DNA from: CAYPKW01 sp964411425
GTDB lineage: Bacteria > Pseudomonadota > Alphaproteobacteria > Dongiales > Dongiaceae
Assembly (NCBI GenBank): GCA_964411425.1
Contig: CAYPKW010000055.1
Span: 1-17,063 of the forward strand
Direction of reading: 5' to 3'
Length of the DNA: 17,063 nucleotides
Notes under the pieces: model-generated
Database searches by the model: none
What the model saw: only the letters and a program-made list of their open reading frames with translations
What the model was told of the DNA's origin: nothing
Program-made: the position numbers and the translations under genes
Shown here: piece after piece, positions 1-6,063 of the stretch
How positions within the stretch are numbered: the first letter of the stretch is position 1
How the letters are laid out: every line of letters starts with the position of its first letter

Positions 1-100
1 TAAGGATTTTTGTGGGTATCGCGGCGCCGCCTATCGGCGCCAAGGCCGATTGCCGGGGGCGGTCTTGCGGTTTAACCTGGCGCTAGAGCGGGAGGCGTGA

Positions 101-123
101 GGCAAAAGGTATCACCTGACCCC
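101..123. repeat. REP-like half element, upstream copy
   Basis: The stretch matches the right arm of the palindrome at 634-696 in the same orientation (about 18 of 23 positions; shared blocks GGCAA, AGGTA and CTGACCC). The GGGGTCAGGTCTTG-type core resembles REP sequences associated with RAYT transposases, but no transposase gene is in the window. The rest of 1-190 holds a GC-rich hairpin (GGCGCC at 23-28 and again at 36-41) that could end a gene lying to the left; no gene is supported there. Confidence 0.4.
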
Positions 124-190
124 GACAGGCGATTCCGGGTCGCGAGCCCGTGACGGTCATGCGTCGAAGTAAGAGACGGGACGCATTGCG

Positions 191-529
191 ATGCTCAAGA
201 ACAAGGTCAGGTACGCTCGCGCGGGCCTGCTGAGCTTCCTCGTCGGTGCCAGTTGTGGGCTGGGCCTCGCCACCAATCGCGCGGCCGGCGCCGACCTAAG
301 CCCGGAATGCGTCCCGGCGGCGCGGATGTTCCCTGCATACTTCTACCCCCTCAGACAGATTATTCTCGAGCACTATGGCATACCGCGCGACGAGACCATG
401 TTCGACAGGCCGATGGCAGAACAAGCGCTTGGCAAGATCATGGCTGAGGACCTTGCCGATCAATATCGCGACGAGAAACTGAAGCAACGCTGTACCGGAG
501 AGATATTGAGGGCGAATGGGATCCAATGA
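191..529 (+). CDS. small exported hypothetical protein
   Basis: This 112-residue protein is not recognised. The first 33 or so residues look like a signal peptide: a basic start (MLKNKVRYAR), a hydrophobic core (LLSFLVGASCGLGLA) and an Ala-rich cleavage region near RAAGADL. The mature part is short and charged and has two cysteines (in PECVP and QRCTG), which could form a disulfide in the periplasm. The ATG follows a weak purine-rich stretch (GAGACGGGA, 172-180). The gene stands alone: putA lies downstream on the opposite strand, and REP-like sequences flank both sides. A periplasmic role is inferred only from the leader. It could also be a chance open frame, although the leader and mature part hang together better than the overlapping alternatives. 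Confidence 0.5.
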   Translation: MLKNKVRYARAGLLSFLVGASCGLGLATNRAAGADLSPECVPAARMFPAYFYPLRQIILEHYGIPRDETMFDRPMAEQALGKIMAEDLADQYRDEKLKQRCTGEILRANGIQ

Positions 530-633
530 ACGCGCGTCGCTTGGTGAGAGATTCAATGGCCGAAGCTACTGGCGCCTTCAACTAAACGCGGCCCGACGAG
601 AACGCATTGAATTGGAGGAAGCTCCGGTCCGAA

Positions 634-696
634 AGGGGTCAGGTCTTGCCTTTTGCCTGTGCATGCCGATCGGGCAAGAGGTAAGATCTGACCCTT
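634..696. repeat. REP-like palindrome between small gene and putA
   Basis: The arms at 634-657 and 673-696 pair at 20 of 24 positions, with a 15-nt loop. All four mismatches are transitions, as expected if RNA G-U pairing were tolerated. The left arm carries GGGGTCAGGTCTTG, a core seen in REP elements mobilised by RAYT-type IS200-like transposases. It lies in the 530-743 intergenic stretch, beyond the 3' end of the convergent putA gene. Nothing else is supported in that stretch. It could also act as a bidirectional terminator, but there is no T-tract. Confidence 0.55.
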
Positions 697-743
697 ACGC
701 CGGACCCCTAGGTCGGATGCTCATCGCCAGCATCGACGGGCGG

Positions 744-3700
744 CTATAGTGGCGCGTCTTCCTGCAGCGACATAAGGCTGGCGTTGCCGCCGGCCGCCGT
801 CGTATCGACGCTGAGCACGCGCTCGACGGCGAAGCGGTGCAGGTAGCGCGGGCCGCCGGCCTTGGGGCCGGTGCCCGACAGCCCTTCGCCGCCGAACGGC
901 TGCGCGCCCACGACGGCGCCGATCATGCTGCGGTTGACATAGGCGTTGCCGACCCTGAGCCGCCGGTGGATGTGGCGCACCGTCTCGTCGATGCGGCTGT
1001 GGATGCCGAGCGTGAGCCCGTAGCCGGTCGCGTTGATCGCGTCGATCACATGGTCGAGGCGGTCGGCGCCGTAGTGGATCACGTGCAGGATCGGGCCGAA
1101 CACCTCGCCCGTCAGGCGCTCGAGCCGGTCGATGGCGAAGGCGCGGGGGCCAAAGAACGTCCCGTGCTCGGTCTCGGGTCCGAGCGCGACCTCGCAAATG
1201 AGCTTTCCCTCCCGGCCCATGCGCTCGGCATGGGCGGCAAGCGCCTGGCGCGCCGGCTCGTCGATCACCGGGCCCACGTCGGTCGCGAGCAGCCCGGGGT
1301 CGCCGACGCACAGCTCGGCCATGGCGCCCGCCAGCATCTGCAGCAGCCGGCGGGATATGTCCTCCTGCACGAACAGCACCCGGCACGCCGAGCAGCGCTG
1401 GCCGGCGCTCTGGAAGGATGAAATCAGAACGTCGCGCACCACCTGCTCCGGCAGGGCCGAGGAATCGACGATCAGCGCGTTCTGTCCGCCGGTTTCGGCG
1501 ATCAGCGGCACGATCGGCCCGTCGCGCCGGGCGAGCGCCCGGTTGATCGCCCACGCCGTCTCGATCGAGCCGGTGAAGGCGACCCCGGCGATCCTCGGAT
1601 CGGCGACCAGCGGCGCGCCCACCGAAGGCCCGTCGCCCGGCAGCAGGTGCAGGACGTCTGCTGGCACTCCCGCCCTGTGGAGGAGCGCCACCGCCGCCGC
1701 GGCGATGAGCGGCGTCTGCTCGGCGGGCTTGGCGACCACCGCGTTGCCGGCGGCGAGCGCCGCCGCGACCTGGCCGGTGAAGATGGCGAGCGGAAAGTTC
1801 CAGGGCGAGATGCAGGCGAACACGCCGCGCCCGGCAAACGCGATCTGGTTGCGCTCGCCGGTCGGCCCCGGCAGCGCCGCCGGCTCGGCGAAGTCGGCGC
1901 GCGCGCGCCCGGCGTAATAGCGGCAGAAGTCGACCGCCTCGCGCACCTCCGCCACGGCGTCCGCGACGGTCTTGCCGGCCTCGCGGATCGCCAATCCCAT
2001 GAGCGCCGGCGTCGCCTCCTCCATCAGGTCGGCGGCGCGCTCCAGCGCGCGCGCGCGTTCCTCCGCGGGGGTGGCATCCCAGTCCGGCTGAGCGCCCTGG
2101 GCCAGCGTCACCGCCCGCTCGACGTCCTCCACGCCCGCCTCGACGACCCGGCCCACGACCCGGCGCCGGTCCGCCGGGTCCAGCAGCTCGCGCGCGGAAC
2201 CGGAGCGGGTGACGCCGCCGATGAGCGGCGCCGCCTGCCGCGGCTCCGAAAGCGCCGCCGCGATGTCGCGCGCCAGCGTCGCCAGGCGTTCCGGGTCGGT
2301 GAGGTCGATGCCCTTCGAATTGCGCCGCTCGGGTCCGTACAGTTCGCTCGGCAGCGGGATGCGCGGGTGCGGTTTCCGATCGAGCCGGCGCAGCCTGGCC
2401 ACCGGATCGGCGATCAGCTCCTCGATCGGCGCCTGCTCGTCGACGATGCGGTTGACGAAGGACGTATTGGCCCCGTTCTCCAACAGCCGGCGCACCAGGT
2501 AGGCGAGCAGGTCCTCGTGGCTGCCGACCGGCGCGTAGACGCGCACCGGCAGGTCGAGTTTGTGCGGCCCGGCGATCTCGTCATAGAGGGCCTCGCCCAT
2601 GCCGTGCAGCCGCTGCAACTCGAAGCCGCGCCGATCGCCGGCCAGCTCCAGCACCACCGCCAGCGTATGGGCGTTGTGGGTGGCGAACTGCGGGTAGAAC
2701 GCGATCGGGTCGGCCAGCAGCCGCTTGGCGCAGGCGATGTAGGACACGTCGGTCGCGACCTTGCGCGTGAACACGGGGTAGTCGGCGAGGCCGCGCTCCT
2801 GCGTCTGCTTGATCTCGCTGTCCCAATAGGCGCCCTTGACCAGACGCACCGTCAGGCGCCGCCGGTCGCGGCGCGCCAGCCCGCGCAGCCAGTCGATCAG
2901 CGCTATCGCCCGCTTCTGGTAGGCCTGCACGGCCAGCCCGAGGCCGTCCCAGCCGGCGAGCTCGGGCGCCCGCGACAGGGCATCGACGAGGTCGAGCGAG
3001 AGGTCGAGGCGCTCCGCCTCCTCGGCGTCGATGGTGAAACCGATCTGGGCGTCCTTGGCGTCCGCCGCCAGCGCCCTCAGCGCGGGCAGCAGCTCGCGTT
3101 CCGCGCGCCGGCTCTGGGCGAACTCGTAGCGCGGGTGGAGCGCCGACAGCTTGACCGAGATCCCGGGTCCCTCGATCGCCCCGCGTCCGGCCGCCGCCCG
3201 GCCGATGGCCCCGATGGCGCGCCGATAGGCCTCGGCGTAGCGGGCGGCGTCCCCCGCGGTGCGCGCCGCCTCGCCCAGCATGTCGTAGGAATAACGGTAG
3301 CCGCGCTTCTCCATCGACCCGGCGCGCTCCAGCGCCTCCTCGATGGTCCGCCCCATGACGAATTGGCGGCCCAGGATGCGCATCGCCTGCACCACCGCCT
3401 GGCGGATCACCGGCTCGCCGCTGCGCGCCACCAGGCGGCGCAGCCCGTCCGCCAGGTCCTGGGCGGGCGCACGGTCGAAGTCGAGCAGCCGGCCGGTCAG
3501 CATCAGCGCCCAGGTCGAGGCGTTGACGAACAGCGACTGGCTCGAGCCCGCGTGCTTCTCCCAGTCGGCGCCGCCGATCTTGTCCTTGATGAGCAGGTTC
3601 GCGGTGTCGGCATCGGGGATGCGCAGCAGCGCCTCGGCGAGGCACATCAGCACCACGCCCTCGCGGCTCGACAGCCGGTACTCGTGTAGGAAGGCGTCGA

Positions 3701-3899
3701 GGCCGCCCTGGCCGGGGCGCTGGGCGCGCACCTTCGCCACCAGATCGCGCGCCCGCGCCGCGATGCGCTCGAGTGCCTCCGGCGGCAGCTCGGCTTCGGC
3801 CAGCGCCGCCTCCACCGCGGCCGTCTCGTCCATGCGGTAGAGGGCGCGCACCGCGCGGCGCAAGGGGTCGGCGGGGCGGGGCGGTTCGGAAAAGATCAT
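744..3899 (-). CDS. putA: bifunctional proline dehydrogenase / L-glutamate gamma-semialdehyde dehydrogenase
   Basis: PutA oxidises L-proline to P5C with FAD, passing electrons to the membrane quinone pool, and then oxidises glutamate semialdehyde to glutamate with NAD+. The protein is 1051 residues from the ATG at 3899. An N-terminal helical arm (about 50-130) precedes the PRODH barrel, which shows RLVKGAYWDSEI (near 353), FATHNAHT (near 405) and LHGMGEALYDEI (near 435). The aldehyde dehydrogenase half shows ISPWNFPLAIF (near 698), the general-base Glu in ETGG (near 802) and the nucleophile Cys836 in GQRCSA. It ends with the usual TTAAGGNASL block. It lacks the N-terminal ribbon-helix-helix of E. 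coli-type PutA (about 1320 aa), so it should not regulate itself. A TTG 13 codons upstream is a less likely start. It is divergent from the dehydratase gene at 3999. Confidence 0.97.
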   Translation of the reverse strand: MIFSEPPRPADPLRRAVRALYRMDETAAVEAALAEAELPPEALERIAARARDLVAKVRAQRPGQGGLDAFLHEYRLSSREGVVLMCLAEALLRIPDADTANLLIKDKIGGADWEKHAGSSQSLFVNASTWALMLTGRLLDFDRAPAQDLADGLRRLVARSGEPVIRQAVVQAMRILGRQFVMGRTIEEALERAGSMEKRGYRYSYDMLGEAARTAGDAARYAEAYRRAIGAIGRAAAGRGAIEGPGISVKLSALHPRYEFAQSRRAERELLPALRALAADAKDAQIGFTIDAEEAERLDLSLDLVDALSRAPELAGWDGLGLAVQAYQKRAIALIDWLRGLARRDRRRLTVRLVKGAYWDSEIKQTQERGLADYPVFTRKVATDVSYIACAKRLLADPIAFYPQFATHNAHTLAVVLELAGDRRGFELQRLHGMGEALYDEIAGPHKLDLPVRVYAPVGSHEDLLAYLVRRLLENGANTSFVNRIVDEQAPIEELIADPVARLRRLDRKPHPRIPLPSELYGPERRNSKGIDLTDPERLATLARDIAAALSEPRQAAPLIGGVTRSGSARELLDPADRRRVVGRVVEAGVEDVERAVTLAQGAQPDWDATPAEERARALERAADLMEEATPALMGLAIREAGKTVADAVAEVREAVDFCRYYAGRARADFAEPAALPGPTGERNQIAFAGRGVFACISPWNFPLAIFTGQVAAALAAGNAVVAKPAEQTPLIAAAAVALLHRAGVPADVLHLLPGDGPSVGAPLVADPRIAGVAFTGSIETAWAINRALARRDGPIVPLIAETGGQNALIVDSSALPEQVVRDVLISSFQSAGQRCSACRVLFVQEDISRRLLQMLAGAMAELCVGDPGLLATDVGPVIDEPARQALAAHAERMGREGKLICEVALGPETEHGTFFGPRAFAIDRLERLTGEVFGPILHVIHYGADRLDHVIDAINATGYGLTLGIHSRIDETVRHIHRRLRVGNAYVNRSMIGAVVGAQPFGGEGLSGTGPKAGGPRYLHRFAVERVLSVDTTAAGGNASLMSLQEDAPL

Positions 3900-3933
3900 G
3901 CGGGCCAAGGTTCCGTGCGACCGAGGGGCAATC

Positions 3934-3972
3934 GGCAAGATGACATCGGCGACCCTGCCCGTCTATCTTGCC
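3934..3972. promoter_or_regulatory. inverted repeat in the putA / dehydratase divergent region
   Basis: GGCAAGATGAC (3934-3944) is mirrored by GTCTATCTTGCC (3961-3972), whose reverse complement is GGCAAGATAGAC. The arms differ by one inserted base and lie about 16 bp apart. The repeat sits in the 99-bp space between the start codons of two divergent amino-acid catabolic genes, where a shared operator is expected. Alphaproteobacterial putA genes are often controlled by an Lrp-type activator (PutR), but no regulator gene is visible here and the assignment is inference. Confidence 0.4.
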
Positions 3973-3998
3973 AGGGTCTATCCGGCCACGGAACGCCC

Positions 3999-5012
3999 AT
4001 GATCGCCCATCCCACCATCGCGGACATCGAGGCGGCGCGGGCGCGGCTCGGCGACCTCGTCCTCGACACCCCGGCGCATCGCTGGCGCGGGCACGAGATC
4101 GCCCGGGCCGCCGGCAAGGACACCGAAGTGCTGCTCAAGCTGGAGCTGTTCCAGGTGACCGGCACCTTCAAGCCGCGCGGCGCGTTGACGGTCATGCTCA
4201 ACCTGACGCCGGCCGAGCTCGCCAGAGGCGTCACGGCGGTGAGCGCCGGCAACCACGCCATCGCTGTCGCCTACGCCGCCGAGGCGCTCGGCACCAGCGC
4301 GAAGGTGGTGATGATGAAGACCGCCAACCCGGCGCGCCTCGCGCGGGCGCGCGCCTATGGCGCGGAAATCGTGTTGGCCGAAGACGTGCATGACGCCTTC
4401 GCCCGAGCGCGAGAGATCGCCGAAACCGAGGGCCGGACCCTGGTGCATCCCTTCGAAGGGCCGCACACCGTGCTCGGCAACGCCACGCTTGGGCTGGAGC
4501 TCGTGCGCCAGGCGGGCTCGCTCGATGCCGTGATCGTGCCCGTGGGCGGCGGCGGCCTCGCCGCCGGCGTCGCCCTCGCCGTCAAGCAGGCGAGCCCGCG
4601 GACGCTCGTCTTCGGAGTCGAGCCGGAGGGCGCCGACACCATGCACCGCAGCTTCGCCAGCGGCCGCCCCGAGGCGATCGACCAGGTGCGCACCATCGCC
4701 GACAGCCTGGGCGCGCCGCACGCCACGCCGCAGACCTTCGCGCTGTGCCGCCGGTACCTCGACGGACTGGTCAAGGTCTCGGATGACGCGCTCTGCCGCG
4801 CCATGGCGCTGCTGTTCCGCGAAGCGAAACTCGCGGTCGAGCCGGCGGGTGCCGCCGCCACGGCGGCGCTCCTCGGTCCCTTGCGCGAGCGCCTCGCCGG
4901 CAGGCGGGTGGGCGTCATCGTGTGCGGCGCCAACATCGACATCGCGACCTTCTCGGAACAAGTGGCGGCCGGCGAAATCGGCGACGGCCAAAGTGCCAAG
5001 ACAGCAGTATAG
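3999..5012 (+). CDS. threonine/serine dehydratase family PLP enzyme
   Basis: This 337-residue fold-type II PLP enzyme most likely deaminates L-threonine or L-serine to the 2-oxo acid and ammonia in the cytoplasm. The internal-aldimine lysine is Lys58 in TGTFKPRGA. The substrate loop SAGNHA and the phosphate-binding glycine loop PVGGGGLAAG follow in the usual order. There is no C-terminal ACT domain, which fits a catabolic, non-allosteric enzyme and not biosynthetic IlvA. The ATG at 3999 was chosen because the protein starts IADIEAARARL like its relatives and is preceded by GGAAC; a start at 3915 would add an unrelated tail. Divergence from putA suggests an amino-acid catabolic role. The EutB (hydroxyectoine) subfamily or a racemase remain alternatives because the residues that separate these groups are subtle. 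Confidence 0.85.
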   Translation: MIAHPTIADIEAARARLGDLVLDTPAHRWRGHEIARAAGKDTEVLLKLELFQVTGTFKPRGALTVMLNLTPAELARGVTAVSAGNHAIAVAYAAEALGTSAKVVMMKTANPARLARARAYGAEIVLAEDVHDAFARAREIAETEGRTLVHPFEGPHTVLGNATLGLELVRQAGSLDAVIVPVGGGGLAAGVALAVKQASPRTLVFGVEPEGADTMHRSFASGRPEAIDQVRTIADSLGAPHATPQTFALCRRYLDGLVKVSDDALCRAMALLFREAKLAVEPAGAAATAALLGPLRERLAGRRVGVIVCGANIDIATFSEQVAAGEIGDGQSAKTAV

Positions 5013-5029
5013 GCCTCCTCGTCGGAGGC
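5013..5029 (+). promoter_or_regulatory. hairpin sequestering the antitoxin Shine-Dalgarno
   Basis: GCCTCC (5013-5018) pairs perfectly with GGAGGC (5024-5029) across a 5-nt loop, directly after the dehydratase stop codon. The right arm contains the GGAGG ribosome binding site for the ATG at 5035. Read-through transcripts could therefore hide this site, or ribosomes finishing the dehydratase could open it. There is no T-tract, so a rho-independent terminator is less likely. Confidence 0.4.
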
Positions 5030-5034
5030 GATCG

Positions 5035-5263
5035 ATGACAAAGGCCCTGAAGGTCCGCCGGATCGGCAATGCTTACGGGATCATCCTCTCCAAGGAGGTC
5101 CTGGACGCGCTCGGCCTCCGCGAGGGCGACGCGCTGTTCGTAGTGCACGCAAGAGGGCATCAGGCTGACGCCCTACGACCCGGACTTCGCCGCCGTGGTC
5201 GAGTCCAACCGGGACTACATGCGCCGGCATCGCCATGCATTGCGGGATCTCGCCAAGCGATGA
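5035..5263 (+). pseudogene. frameshifted AbrB/MazE-type antitoxin of a Doc toxin pair
   Basis: The N-terminal half is a swapped-hairpin AbrB-type DNA-binding domain (KVRRIGNAYGIILSKEVLDA, then LGLREGDALFVV). From about 5146 the frame breaks. The next frame (+1) carries the expected C-terminal toxin-binding tail RLTPYDPDFAAVVESNRDYM and ends LRDLAKR with TGA at 5261-5263. Loss of two bases or gain of one around 5143-5150 (GTGCACGCAA) explains it; restoring CG gives VVRTQEGIRLTPYDPDF. Left as is, the frame runs to 5268 with an unrelated Arg/Pro-rich tail. The DNA-binding half could still be made and bind its operator without neutralising a toxin. A sequencing error cannot be excluded, but the partner toxin is also broken. 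Confidence 0.8.
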
Positions 5264-5394
5264 AGTAACCGCGATGGCTGACTAGGAACATGGTGCTGGC
5301 GATCCACGATGAGGCCCTTGCGGCGTTCGGCGGATTGGCCGGCGTGCGCGACGCCGGTCTGCTCGATAGCGCGCTCGACCGGCCGAGGAACGAA
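5260..5394 (+). pseudogene. doc: Doc (Fic-fold) toxin remnant
   Basis: The ATG at 5260 overlaps the antitoxin TGA (ATGA), the normal layout for this operon. Codon 3 is TAA. Reading through gives PRWLTRNMVLAIHDEALAAF, followed by GGLAGVRDAGLLDSALDRPRN, the conserved N-terminal part of death-on-curing toxins. Similarity ends near 5394. The Fic-fold catalytic motif HPFxDGNKR and about 90 downstream residues are missing and are replaced by the higBA promoter region. An internal ATG at 5290 opens a 63-residue frame, but it would encode no active site. The gene is dead through a nonsense mutation and a 3' deletion. Doc normally phosphorylates EF-Tu. Confidence 0.8.
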
Positions 5395-5443
5395 ACACCG
5401 GCGGTCAAACCGAGGAGGCAATCGGATAAGCGCGGGAATACGT

Positions 5444-5472
5444 TTGACGTATCGCGTACTTTCCGCTATCGG
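5444..5472 (+). promoter_or_regulatory. higBA promoter, probably leaderless
   Basis: TTGACG (5444-5449) and TATCGG (5467-5472) are separated by exactly 17 bp. The higB ATG at 5478 starts 5 nt after the -10, so transcription would begin at or next to the start codon. No Shine-Dalgarno precedes higB, which agrees with a leaderless message. HigA would be expected to bind here and repress. Confidence 0.55.
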
Positions 5473-5477
5473 GGATC

Positions 5478-5756
5478 ATGATCCGAAGCTTCAAGGACAG
5501 GCGTACGCAGCGGTTGCTTGCCGGTCACCGGGTGCGCGAGTTCGAGGCGTTTGCTCGACAGGCGGATAGGCGGCTTCGAATTCTGGACGCCGCCGACCGC
5601 ATCGAGGCCTTGATGTTGTTGCCGAGCAATCGGTTCGAGGCCCTGACCGGCAAGCGAAAGGGCCAATTCAGCATTCGCATCAATGAGCGCTGGCGAATTT
5701 TCTTCGAGTGGCAAGAGAACGGCCCCCATAACGTCGAGATCGTCGACTACCATTGA
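5478..5756 (+). CDS. higB: HigB-family mRNA interferase toxin
   Basis: This 92-residue RelE/ParE-superfamily toxin (plasmid maintenance killer family) would cleave translated mRNA on the ribosome when free of antitoxin. The start MIRSFKDRRTQRLLAG, the NRFEALTGKRKGQFSIRI block and the ending ERWRIFFEW...VEIVDYH are typical of full-length HigB. Toxin-before-antitoxin order is the hallmark of higBA. Its stop codon is immediately followed by the higA ribosome binding site. It appears intact, unlike the adjacent Doc pair. Confidence 0.92.
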   Translation: MIRSFKDRRTQRLLAGHRVREFEAFARQADRRLRILDAADRIEALMLLPSNRFEALTGKRKGQFSIRINERWRIFFEWQENGPHNVEIVDYH

Positions 5757-5767
5757 AGGAAGAAATG

Positions 5768-6055
5768 ATGGCGCGAAGACCCATCCACCCCGGCGAGATC
5801 CTCGCGGATGAGCTTACCGAGCTCGGTCTTACGGCGACCGAGTTGGCGAGGGCGATCCACGTTCCGGCCAACAGGGTGTCGCAGATTCTCGCGGGCAAGC
5901 GCGCGATTACAGCGGACACCGCATTGCGGTTAGGCCGCTGGTTCGGCACTGGCCCGCAGCTTTGGCTCAATCTCCAGCAGGCCTACGAACTTGACCTCGC
6001 CCAGCGGGAGTACGCCGCGGAGATCGCCCGGATCGTGCCCCGAAAGGCGGCTTAG
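5768..6055 (+). CDS. higA: HigA-family antitoxin, XRE-type helix-turn-helix
   Basis: This 95-residue antitoxin would bind HigB and autorepress the operon. It opens with RRPIHPGEILADEL, has the helix-turn-helix LTATELARAIHVPANRVSQI and continues with KRAITADTALRLGRWFGTGP, all standard for HigA. The second of two ATGs in tandem (5765, 5768) was preferred because AAGGAAG at 5756-5762 is then better spaced; a TTG at 5753 would overlap the higB stop. The stop lies 8 bp from the end of the convergent dnaE2 gene. Confidence 0.92.
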   Translation: MARRPIHPGEILADELTELGLTATELARAIHVPANRVSQILAGKRAITADTALRLGRWFGTGPQLWLNLQQAYELDLAQREYAAEIARIVPRKAA

Positions 6056-6063
6056 CAGCCACT

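Noticed and set aside
516..749. 77-codon frame between the small gene and putA
   Set aside because: It runs through the REP palindrome and into the end of putA, with no ribosome site and no coherent protein character.
1647..3689. Long open frame of about 680 codons on the plus strand opposite putA
   Set aside because: It is antisense to a fully recognisable PutA, its translation is Arg/Gly/Ala-rich with no family motif, and GC-rich genes routinely produce such frames.
3910..3994. GTTCCGTG / CACGGAAC inverted 8-mers in the putA divergent region
   Set aside because: The arms are about 70 bp apart and short enough to arise by chance; the closer GGCAAGAT repeat is a better operator candidate.
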